A DNA stretch of 17,222 bases from an uncultured Ilumatobacter sp. (GTDB lineage Bacteria; Actinomycetota; Acidimicrobiia; Acidimicrobiales; Ilumatobacteraceae). Shown piece by piece: positions 6,705-13,757 of this stretch; the stretch's first letter is position 1, and each line of letters opens with the position of its first letter. A model generated the notes under the pieces. That model was given only the letters and a program-made list of their open reading frames with translations. It searched no databases and was not told the DNA's origin. The stretch lies in the NCBI GenBank assembly GCA_938049325.1, contig CALICC010000327.1:1-17222 (forward strand), read 5' to 3'. A program made the position numbers and the translations under genes.

Positions 6705-7817
6705 ATGAACTGGCTCCGTTCCGACGAGTGCTCGATCGTCGAATTCTCCAGCCTCGTCGAGCAGGTGAGCACCCTCGCCGACTATCCGCTCGCCGACCGC
6801 ATTGAACAGGGCGCCGTGGTGTACGAGTCGGCGGCCATCACTGCCGCGCCTCGTCGTGAGGCTCTGGCCGAAGTCGCCCACGCCCTGTCGGAAGGCCCGG
6901 GCATCGCCGTGTTCACCGGGGCGGTCGCTCCTGACGTCGTTGACGCAGCAAGCGCCGTCTTCCAGACGATCATCGAAGACGAACGCCGTCGCGCCACATC
7001 GGGCGGCGACCACTTCGCGCCTGCCGGCGCAAACGACCGCATCTGGAACGCACTCCAAAAGCTTGCAGCCAAAGACCCCGAGGTCTTCGCCGACTATTAC
7101 GCGAACGAGATCGTCGACCTCGCTTCAGCTGCCTGGCTCGGCCCTGGCTATCAGGTCACCTCACAGGTCAACGTCGTCAACCCGGGCGGCCAGGCGCAGC
7201 AACCGCATCGCGACTATCACCTGGGGTTCATGGAGAACGAGGTCGCCGAACAGTTCCCGGCACACGTTCACCGACTCTCCCCGGTTCTCACGCTGCAAGG
7301 TGCGATCGCCCACTGCGACATGCCCCTCGAAACCGGTCCGACGATGTATCTCCCGCACTCGCACAAATACGAGGCGGGCTACGTCGCCTGGCGTCGAGAC
7401 GATTTCAAGGCGTACTTCGCCGAGCACCACGTGCAAGTCGAGTTGTCGAAGGGCGACGCGGTGTTCTTCAACCCCGCGCTGTTCCATGGAGCGGGAACGA
7501 ACCAGACGAACGACGTGAGGCGCATGGCCAATCTGCTGCAGGTCGGCTCAGCACTCGGCCGCACACTCGAATACGTCGACCGGCGCGAGATGGTCCGACA
7601 CGTGTATCCGACGCTGCTCGAACGACGCGCCACCGGCGCCGATCGCGCCGCACTCGACCGAGTGATCGCCGCGACGGCCGAGGGGTACGCGTTTCCGTGC
7701 GACCTCGACGTCGATCAGCCGATCGACGGTCTCACGCCACCGAGCGACGCTGACCTCGTTGCGATGGCGCTCGACGAGCAGTGGACACTCGACGCGCTCC
7801 TCGCGCGTTTGCGCTGA
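6705..7817 (+). CDS. Phytanoyl-CoA dioxygenase (PhyH) family protein
   Basis: This 370-residue Fe(II)/2-oxoglutarate-dependent oxygenase-like protein shows the metal triad: His168 and Asp170 in QPHRDYHLGF, and His261 in ALFHGAGTNQTND. An arginine at 272-273 (RRMAN) is suited to bind 2-oxoglutarate. Members hydroxylate, demethylate or halogenate very different small molecules, so the family name does not give the substrate. The conserved TLQGAIAHCDMPLETGPTMYLPHSHKYE region (from about 196) forms the double-stranded beta-helix core. TTG at 6699 is a possible start two codons earlier, but TAGAAT at 6693-6698 favours a leaderless ATG at 6705. The gene runs toward the inositol operon, with 16 bases between stop codons. 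A link to that operon is possible but rests only on position. Confidence 0.85.
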   Translation: MNWLRSDECSIVEFSSLVEQVSTLADYPLADRIEQGAVVYESAAITAAPRREALAEVAHALSEGPGIAVFTGAVAPDVVDAASAVFQTIIEDERRRATSGGDHFAPAGANDRIWNALQKLAAKDPEVFADYYANEIVDLASAAWLGPGYQVTSQVNVVNPGGQAQQPHRDYHLGFMENEVAEQFPAHVHRLSPVLTLQGAIAHCDMPLETGPTMYLPHSHKYEAGYVAWRRDDFKAYFAEHHVQVELSKGDAVFFNPALFHGAGTNQTNDVRRMANLLQVGSALGRTLEYVDRREMVRHVYPTLLERRATGADRAALDRVIAATAEGYAFPCDLDVDQPIDGLTPPSDADLVAMALDEQWTLDALLARLR

Positions 7818-7838
7818 GCAAGCGGAGCTGCGCTCAGC
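7813..7838. terminator. Symmetric inverted repeat spanning two convergent stop codons
   Basis: GCTGAGC (7813-7819) and GCTCAGC (7832-7838) are exact inverted repeats of 7 bases. A second short pairing (AGC with GCT around a GGA loop) lies between them. The TGA of the PhyH gene lies in one arm and the TGA of the aldolase gene lies in the other, so each strand reads the same arm. It is a likely bidirectional end point, though no T-run follows. Confidence 0.5.
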
Positions 7839-8670
7839 TCTCGGCGTTCACTGCAACGAGACGTTCGAAGCGTTCTCTGACCTGTGTGGCCAAGAGTTCG
7901 CTGCGCTCGGAGGGGGCAGCGCGCAGCGCCTCGCCCCACAGTGCTCGCCCGACCATGAACCCGGAGCATCCGGCCGCGCTCGCCGTTCGCAACTGGGCTT
8001 CGAAGTCGACGAACGTGCCACCGCCCGACAGCATCGCCCACGGCACGTCGAGCGACTCGGTCACCGACGCGCACGCGTCGGTCGAGCCCGGGAACGGGAG
8101 TTTGAGCAGGTCGGCGCCGAACGCGGCAAAGCGCTGTGCGGTTTCCACGATCAGCTCAGACCGGCGAGACGCGGACGCCAGTCCGTAGAAGAGCGGCTCC
8201 AACGCGATCGGCAAGTCGTGCTCGTGACACTCGGCGACGAGTTCGATCGCCGTTGCCTCCTGTTGTTCGGCGAGGCGGCCGTCGGGCCGGTACGGCAGCA
8301 ACAGCTTCGCCGATGTGGCGCCTGCTGCCTTGGCCTGCCCCGGCGACCAGTCGTCGAGCAACGTCGTGGGCGTTGCCTCCGGGTCGTCGAGGTAGCCCTG
8401 AGCTTCGAGTGCGGCCAGGAAACCGACGCCATCGGGCAGCACACCGGCATCGAGCACCTGCGGGATCGAGTACTCGGGCTCGAGCATCACACCGGTCGCG
8501 AGATCGGCGAGCGCAGCAACGACTTCGATCTTCAGCGCGGTGATGTCGACCGCGTCGATCGATGCCGGATCCTCCGGAGCGAGGAACTGGCGAAGCGAGT
8601 CGCGATGGTCGATCGCGAGGATCGAGAAGCGGCCCGCCTCATCGGTCAGACCGTCGAGGCACAAGCTCAT
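7834..8670 (-). CDS. LacD/DeoC-like class I aldolase in inositol operon
   Basis: The 278-residue (beta/alpha)8-barrel protein resembles LacD (tagatose-1,6-bisphosphate aldolase) and related class I aldolases. Visible blocks are LAIDHRDSL (18-26), AKLLLPYRPDG (121-131), ALEPLFYG (156-163), LLKLPFPG (188-195) with Lys190 as candidate Schiff-base residue, LSGGGTF (214-220), and a phosphate-binding type VGRALWG (240-246). As the last gene of an iol operon it is a candidate for cleaving 2-deoxy-5-keto-gluconate 6-phosphate to DHAP and malonate semialdehyde, or a related phosphorylated sugar acid. The start at 8668-8670 makes a 4-base ATGA overlap with the iolB stop. ATG at 8700 or the open frame to 8751 would add residues antisense to nothing but overlapping iolB, and looks less like the family. 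Confidence 0.78.
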   Translation of the reverse strand: MSLCLDGLTDEAGRFSILAIDHRDSLRQFLAPEDPASIDAVDITALKIEVVAALADLATGVMLEPEYSIPQVLDAGVLPDGVGFLAALEAQGYLDDPEATPTTLLDDWSPGQAKAAGATSAKLLLPYRPDGRLAEQQEATAIELVAECHEHDLPIALEPLFYGLASASRRSELIVETAQRFAAFGADLLKLPFPGSTDACASVTESLDVPWAMLSGGGTFVDFEAQLRTASAAGCSGFMVGRALWGEALRAAPSERSELLATQVRERFERLVAVNAES

Positions 8671-9581
8671 GAAGGCGGCCTCACCACCGGGAGTTCCCAT
8701 GCGTCGTGATTCCAGTCGTCTTGGATCCAGAGGTGACCCTGATCGAAGCACGGCGGCGTGGTGCGCTCGTCGTCGTACAACTCGCCGGCCAGGTAGTTCA
8801 AGAACATCATGTGCGAGCTGGGGCAGGCCACCGACGAGTGATAGCCCTTGGTGACCAGCACCGCCTCTCCGTCGCGGGCACTGAACAGCTCGTCGAAGTC
8901 TTCGTCGTCGCGCCAGTTGCGCTGCATCACGAACCCGTTGTCGGGCGTGACGCGGAAGTAGTACACCTCTTCGAGATACGGCGATCCGTCGCGACCGTCG
9001 TGGCAGTGCGGCGCCCAGCCCGACCAGGTCCCGCGCGGCACGTAGACCTCGTAGAGGATCAGCCGCTCGGCGTCGATCGGCGGAGCGAGCACGTGATTCA
9101 CGTGTCGATAGGCGGAGCCTCCGCCACGCAACTCCTGCTTCATCTCGCCCGGCTCGATCAGGCGTGTCGGGTACTTGCCCTCTGCCGCGGCCGATCCGAT
9201 CGAGAACTCGAAGCCGCCGTCAGTCGCGACGATCTCCATCTCATCGCCCGGCGTGACGTAGACGATGTGCGGCATCTCCTCGAACACCGACGTGCGGCTG
9301 ATCTCGAACGTCTGCCCACCGGCGGTCACGGTGCCTGCACCGCGCAGCGGCACGATCGCCGTCTCCTGTCCCGGCCGCGTCGATGCGTGCGACTCGCCGG
9401 CACCGAGCTCCACCACCGCGAAGCTGAGGAAGTCCCAGCCCGCGTTGTCGGGCGTGACATCGATACGCACGGCGCCGTCAGGGTTGCGTGCGCGGTGGTG
9501 ACTCATGTCGGTTTCACGCATCGGCCCGACCGGTCGGGCGTGACGCAGCGGCTGACCATTGAAAGACACGGGTTCGCTCAT
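8667..9581 (-). CDS. iolB: 5-deoxy-glucuronate isomerase
   Basis: IolB isomerises 5-deoxy-glucuronate to 2-deoxy-5-keto-gluconate (DKG), between the IolD and IolC steps of myo-inositol breakdown. The 304-residue protein has the two-cupin layout of the KduI/IolB family. Candidate metal ligands are in APHCHDG (His192, His194), YLEEVYYFR (Glu204/205) and KGYHSS (His248). The C terminus keeps FLNYLAGELYDDERTTPPCFD. ATG at 9579-9581 is supported by AGGAGA at 9589-9594 (minus strand) inside the end of iolG, and by the ATGA overlap with the iolG stop. The frame is open to 9761, but the extra 60 residues lie inside iolG. It overlaps the downstream aldolase in the same way. Confidence 0.93.
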   Translation of the reverse strand: MSEPVSFNGQPLRHARPVGPMRETDMSHHRARNPDGAVRIDVTPDNAGWDFLSFAVVELGAGESHASTRPGQETAIVPLRGAGTVTAGGQTFEISRTSVFEEMPHIVYVTPGDEMEIVATDGGFEFSIGSAAAEGKYPTRLIEPGEMKQELRGGGSAYRHVNHVLAPPIDAERLILYEVYVPRGTWSGWAPHCHDGRDGSPYLEEVYYFRVTPDNGFVMQRNWRDDEDFDELFSARDGEAVLVTKGYHSSVACPSSHMMFLNYLAGELYDDERTTPPCFDQGHLWIQDDWNHDAWELPVVRPPS

Positions 9582-10624
9582 GAGTTGCTCTCCTGTTGTG
9601 CGTTGTGGATCTCTTCGATCGTGACCGGGCGATTCTCGTTCATCGACAGCAGCGCAGCTTTGCCGATGACCAATGGTGCTCGGCCGTCGGCTCCCGACGC
9701 AGGGCTCGCCACCGATGCGTCGCCAGCGAAGGCCGTGACGTAGGCAACGAACGCATCCCACTGATCGAGGTAGCTCTTCGCGTAGCGCTCGAGGAAGAAG
9801 TTCTCGAGCGGCGGACGGCGGTACCCCTGCTCGGTCGCAAGGACGCTGTTGAACTGATGCGTGTTGTCCGACGATGCCTTGCCGTTGCTGCCGAATGCTT
9901 CGACGCGTTGGTCGTAGCCATACGCGGCCCGCCGACTGTTGTCGATCGTGGTGATGGTGCCGTCAGCGTGGGTGAGTACCACGACAGCGGTGTCGATGTC
10001 TCCGGCCTCGCCGATCGCGGGATCAACGCGCACCGCACCCTTCGCATAGACCTCGACGACCTCGCTGTTGGTCACGTACCGCGCCATGTCGAAGTCGTGG
10101 ATCGTCATGTCGTTGAACATGCCGCCAGACACCTTGACGTACTCGATCGGCGGCGGACCGGGGTCACGGCTGATGATGTTGACGAGATGGACGTCGCCGA
10201 CCGCGCCGTGTTTCACGGCATCGGCAACGGCTTTGTGACTCGGGTCGTAACGGCGGTTGAAACCGATCTGCAAGGCGACACCAGCCGCGGCGACCGCTGC
10301 CAGCCCGCGATCGACTGCCGCGACGTCAAGCGAGATCGGTTTCTCACAGAAGACTGCTTTGCCTGCCTCGGCGGCTGCCACCATGGCATCGACGTGCGTG
10401 TCGGTGCTCGTACAGATCGCAACCGCGTCCACGTCATTCGCACTCACGGCGTCCGCGAGTGACGTTGCGACACGTGCGTCGATGTCGGCACCCACTGACT
10501 GGGCAGCAGCATCGACCACGTCGAACACCACGGTCACGGACGCACCCGGCACCTGGCGTGCCAGCATTTCGGCGTGCATCTTGCCGATGCGTCCGCACCC
10601 AAGTACCGCAAATCGAATCGTCAT
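9578..10624 (-). CDS. iolG: Inositol 2-dehydrogenase
   Basis: IolG oxidises myo-inositol to scyllo-inosose with NAD+. The 348-residue Gfo/Idh/MocA protein opens with a Rossmann motif VLGCGRIGKMHAEML (7-21), then CEKPISLD (93-100) with catalytic Lys95, and GGMFNDMTIHDFDMARY (167-183) with Asp172 and His176. Those last two positions match the numbering reported for Bacillus subtilis inositol dehydrogenase. The start is ATG at 10622-10624 with GAGGAGA at 10629-10635 (minus strand), 26 bases after the iolD TAA stop. It is the best match to classical IolG of the two MocA-type genes in this operon. A related polyol dehydrogenase activity (scyllo- or chiro-inositol) cannot be excluded from sequence alone. 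Confidence 0.9.
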   Translation of the reverse strand: MTIRFAVLGCGRIGKMHAEMLARQVPGASVTVVFDVVDAAAQSVGADIDARVATSLADAVSANDVDAVAICTSTDTHVDAMVAAAEAGKAVFCEKPISLDVAAVDRGLAAVAAAGVALQIGFNRRYDPSHKAVADAVKHGAVGDVHLVNIISRDPGPPPIEYVKVSGGMFNDMTIHDFDMARYVTNSEVVEVYAKGAVRVDPAIGEAGDIDTAVVVLTHADGTITTIDNSRRAAYGYDQRVEAFGSNGKASSDNTHQFNSVLATEQGYRRPPLENFFLERYAKSYLDQWDAFVAYVTAFAGDASVASPASGADGRAPLVIGKAALLSMNENRPVTIEEIHNAQQESNS

Positions 10625-10650
10625 GTCATCTCCTCGTCACGTGCATCGCG

Positions 10651-12513
10651 TTACGCGCGACGCTGCTTTGCCTTGCCGGATACGACGTCGTCGTGGGCAG
10701 CGACCACCTCGGGGCGGTACGACGTCTCGGGGACACCGACCTCCCAGTAGGTGCCACCCTCGGTCCACTCGTAGCGGTGCGTCTGGAGCGCGATCACGTA
10801 CGTCCGGTCCGAAACCCGGGCGCGCTCCATGGCTGCTTCGAGTCCGGCAACGGTGTGTACGGTTTCGCTGTTGCACCCCTGCGCCTTGGCGAGCATCTCG
10901 AAGTCGACGCGCACATCGGTGTTCGGTCCCTTGCAGTCGTCGAGCAGGTTGTTGAACGGCTCGCCACCCTGGTTGACCTGCAATCGGTTGATCACGGCGT
11001 AGCCGCCGTTGTCGCAGATGATCACGATCATCTTGTGACCGCTGATCACCGAGCTGTAGAGATCGGAGTTCATCATCATCGTCGAGCCGTCGCCGACGAA
11101 CACGATGACCTCCCGGTCGGGCATCGCCATCTTGGCGCCCCACCCGCCGGCGATCTCGTAGCCCATGCAACTGAACCCGTATTCGCAATCGAAGCTGTTG
11201 ATCTCGTCGGCGCGCCAACCGTTGTTGACCTCACCGGGGAATCCGCCCGCCGCTGCGAGTGCGTAGTCACCGGGCGCCTTGTTGCGGTCGACGGCGCCGA
11301 CGACTTGGGCGTAGCTCACGGGTTCGCCTTGCGCGACGGCGTCGTCGGTGGGCGCCGAGATCTTGTCGATGTAGGCGTGGTAGCCGGCGCGCTCGTTGGA
11401 GGCCCGATCGCTCCAGTCGTCGCTCGAACGCCAGTCACCGAGCGCAGCACCGAGCTCGGCGAGGCCCTCTCGGGCATCGGCGACCAACGGCAACGAGCGA
11501 CGCTTGTGCGCGTCGAAGCGAGCCGCGTTGAGGCCGATGATCGTCACGTCGGGGTTCTGGAACAGCGTCCACGAGCCGGTGGTGAAGTCTTCGAGACGGC
11601 TCCCGACGGCGAGCACCACGTCGGCATCGGCGGCCAGGTTGTTGGCCGACTCGCAGCCGGTCACGCCGATCGGCCCGGCGTTCAGCGGGTGCGCCGCGAC
11701 GAGACTGGCCTTGCCGGCCACTGTCTCGACGACCGGGATGTTGTGTCGCTCGGCAAACGCGAGGAGCTCTGCTTCTGCGAACGAATAGTGCACGCCGCCG
11801 CCGGCGAGGATGATCGGGTTCGAGGCGTTTCGCAACGCATCAGACGCCGCCGCGAGCTGTCCCCGATCGGGGCGCGAACGGACGATTGCGTGATGCTTCG
11901 GCGCGAGAAATTCGTCTGGCACGTCGAACGCGAGAGCTTGGACGTCTTGCGGCAGCCCGAAGAATGCCGGACCGCAATCGGCGGGGTCGAGCATCGTGTC
12001 GATCGCTTGCGGCAACGACGTCAGAATTTGGTCGGGCACGGTGATGCGGTCCCAGTACCTCGACACGGCGCGGAACGAATCGTTGACCGTCGTCGACGGC
12101 ACGCCGAAGTGCTCGACCTGTTGCAGCACCGGGTCCGGCGTGCGCGATGCAAACGAGTCCCCAGCGATCAGGAGCAGCGGAATCCGGTTCGAGTGCGCCA
12201 CACCTGCGGCGGTCACCATGTTCGTGGCCCCCGGCCCGATCGACGATGTCGCCGTCATGATCTGGCGTCGACGCATCGCCTTGTTGAACGCGGTCGCTGC
12301 GAGCGCCATGCCCTGCTCGTTCTGGCCGCGCCAGGTCGGAAGGTCGTCCTTGCGTTCTTCGAGCGCATGGCCGAGACACGTGACGTTGCCGTGCCCGAAG
12401 ATGCCGTACACGCCCGGAAACAGCTGGGCGCTCGAGCCGTCACCGAGCTCGGTTGTCTGCGCAATGAGGTGCCCGACGATCGCTTGGGCGACCGTCAATC
12501 GTTGTGTCCCCAT
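10651..12513 (-). CDS. iolD: 3D-(3,5/4)-trihydroxycyclohexane-1,2-dione hydrolase (ThDP-dependent)
   Basis: IolD opens the ring of the diketo-inositol made by IolE, giving 5-deoxy-glucuronate. The 620-residue protein has the three-domain layout of thiamine-diphosphate enzymes. The N-terminal part has WRGQNEQGMA (61-70), where Glu66 would activate ThDP, and SSIGPGATNMVTAA. The C-terminal part has the metal/ThDP motif beginning GDGS near residue 474, followed by IVIICDNGGYAVINRLQ. The C-terminal EWTEGGTYWEVGVPETS is characteristic of IolD. I chose ATG at 12511-12513 because it has a perfect AAGGAGGT ribosome site. The longer in-frame start at 12558 adds 15 unlikely residues. A short GC hairpin precedes the gene. 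It sits between the two MocA-type dehydrogenase genes. Confidence 0.95.
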   Translation of the reverse strand: MGTQRLTVAQAIVGHLIAQTTELGDGSSAQLFPGVYGIFGHGNVTCLGHALEERKDDLPTWRGQNEQGMALAATAFNKAMRRRQIMTATSSIGPGATNMVTAAGVAHSNRIPLLLIAGDSFASRTPDPVLQQVEHFGVPSTTVNDSFRAVSRYWDRITVPDQILTSLPQAIDTMLDPADCGPAFFGLPQDVQALAFDVPDEFLAPKHHAIVRSRPDRGQLAAASDALRNASNPIILAGGGVHYSFAEAELLAFAERHNIPVVETVAGKASLVAAHPLNAGPIGVTGCESANNLAADADVVLAVGSRLEDFTTGSWTLFQNPDVTIIGLNAARFDAHKRRSLPLVADAREGLAELGAALGDWRSSDDWSDRASNERAGYHAYIDKISAPTDDAVAQGEPVSYAQVVGAVDRNKAPGDYALAAAGGFPGEVNNGWRADEINSFDCEYGFSCMGYEIAGGWGAKMAMPDREVIVFVGDGSTMMMNSDLYSSVISGHKMIVIICDNGGYAVINRLQVNQGGEPFNNLLDDCKGPNTDVRVDFEMLAKAQGCNSETVHTVAGLEAAMERARVSDRTYVIALQTHRYEWTEGGTYWEVGVPETSYRPEVVAAHDDVVSGKAKQRRA

Positions 12514-12517
12514 GAGG

Positions 12518-12525
12518 ACCTCCTT
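12518..12525 (-). promoter_or_regulatory. Perfect Shine-Dalgarno site of iolD
   Basis: The minus strand reads AAGGAGGT, 4 bases before the iolD ATG. It is the strongest ribosome site in the window, and it decides the 12513 start over the in-frame start at 12558. Confidence 0.85.
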
Positions 12526-12539
12526 CAACTCGTGCCGCG

Positions 12540-12554
12540 CGGGGTCAGACCCCG
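12540..12554. repeat. GC-rich palindromic hairpin GGGGT-CAG-ACCCC upstream of iolD
   Basis: CGGGGT (12540-12545) and ACCCCG (12549-12554) are exact inverted repeats around a CAG loop. The hairpin lies in the 51-base gap between the MocA-type oxidoreductase stop and iolD, just before its ribosome site. No T-run follows on the minus strand, so it more likely marks mRNA processing/stability or a dispersed palindromic element than a full terminator. Confidence 0.6.
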
Positions 12555-12564
12555 ACACGACGTT

Positions 12565-13749
12565 TCAAGCGGATGCGATGTTGTTGACGTCTTCCCACTT
12601 CTCGCTCTTCCACGAGCGAAGCAGGGCGTCTTGGACGCTGACGTAGTCGATGGCTTCGGAGAAGCCGGGTTGGTGCTGACGGTCTGCAGCCACCGACGAC
12701 AAGAACTCGTAGTCCTCGATGACTTTGAGGTCTTCGTACCCGATCGAGTTGGCGTCGCCGGGCACGAAGTTGCCGTGGTACGGGTACCGATCGCCGGCGT
12801 ACACGGTCGTGTAGCCACGCGCCGTGTCACCCACGAGGTTGAGCTGGAGCTCGTTCATCGTCTCGAGGTTCCACTTCAACGAACCCTTGGTGCCGTAGAT
12901 CTCGAACGCGCACTGGCTCTCGGGGCCGACGATGGTGCGACTCGCCTCGAACGTGCCGCGAGCACCGCTTTCGAACTGGACCATCGCGCCGAAGTAGTCC
13001 TCGTTCTCGACCGGACCGGTCGGATCGCCGGGCTGGCCGGCGTCGTAGTGCGTACCTCCCGCCTTCGGAAGCGGCCGGTCCGGGATGTACGTGTGGCCGG
13101 TTCCGACGACCTTCTTGATCGGACCGACGAGCATGTGCGCCAGGTCGATCGAGTGACTGAGGATGTCGGAGCTCACGCCGTGGCCTGCGCCGTCGAGCTG
13201 GAATCGCCACGACAGCAGACCCATTGGGTCGGAGCCGTACATCGTGAAGAACCGACCGTTGTAATTGGTGATCTCGCCCAGCGTGCCGTCGGCAATCAGG
13301 TTCTTTGCGTACTGCACCAGTGGCGCCCAGCGGTAGTTGTAGCCAACACCGGTGATCACACCTGCCTTGCGACTCGCGGCTTCGATCCGCACGGTCTGCT
13401 CGGGGGTACCGCCAACCGGCTTCTCGCAGAACACGTGCTTGCCCGCCTCGGCCGCCGCGATCGCGATCGGTTCGTGGAGCATGTTCGGCGCGCAGATGCA
13501 CACGACGTCGACGTCAGGATGGTTGATCGCGTTCTCCCAATCCGTGGTGCCTTCTCGGAAGCCGAACGATTCGACGGCTTCGTCGACGCGCTCTTGCATG
13601 TTGTCGCTGATGATGACCAGCTCGGGGTCGTAGGTGCGATCTTGGAAGAGCGTGGGGATGCGGAGGTACGAGCGCGTGTGCGCTTGGCCCATCCAGCCGA
13701 AGCCGATCACGGCGATACCGATCTTCTGACGCGTCATTGCGGAACTCAT
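12565..13749 (-). CDS. Gfo/Idh/MocA family oxidoreductase, second dehydrogenase of the inositol operon
   Basis: This 394-residue NAD(P)-dependent dehydrogenase has the Rossmann start IAVIGFGWMGQAHTRSYL (12-29), HVFCEKPVGG (105-114) with Lys110, and GVSSDILSHSIDLAHML (191-207) with Asp195 and His199 as likely catalytic residues. It is longer than IolG by about 45 residues and clearly divergent from it. In an inositol operon it could oxidise another stereoisomer (scyllo- or D-chiro-inositol), a methyl-inositol, or reduce an inosose; the sequence does not decide. ATG at 13747-13749 begins 8 bases after the aldolase stop. There is no ribosome site before it (the minus strand reads CCCTCCT), so it probably depends on coupling. 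An alternative ATG lies at 13737. Confidence 0.88.
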   Translation of the reverse strand: MSSAMTRQKIGIAVIGFGWMGQAHTRSYLRIPTLFQDRTYDPELVIISDNMQERVDEAVESFGFREGTTDWENAINHPDVDVVCICAPNMLHEPIAIAAAEAGKHVFCEKPVGGTPEQTVRIEAASRKAGVITGVGYNYRWAPLVQYAKNLIADGTLGEITNYNGRFFTMYGSDPMGLLSWRFQLDGAGHGVSSDILSHSIDLAHMLVGPIKKVVGTGHTYIPDRPLPKAGGTHYDAGQPGDPTGPVENEDYFGAMVQFESGARGTFEASRTIVGPESQCAFEIYGTKGSLKWNLETMNELQLNLVGDTARGYTTVYAGDRYPYHGNFVPGDANSIGYEDLKVIEDYEFLSSVAADRQHQPGFSEAIDYVSVQDALLRSWKSEKWEDVNNIASA

Positions 13750-13757
13750 TTCGAATT

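Noticed and set aside
8671..8751. Longer starts for the LacD-like aldolase (8700 or 8751)
   Set aside because: They overlap the iolB end and add residues with no family similarity. The ATG at 8670 makes an ATGA overlap, the same junction style as iolG/iolB.
8706..9743. A 345-codon plus-strand open frame
   Set aside because: Antisense to iolB, without motifs; iolB has a ribosome site and family residues.
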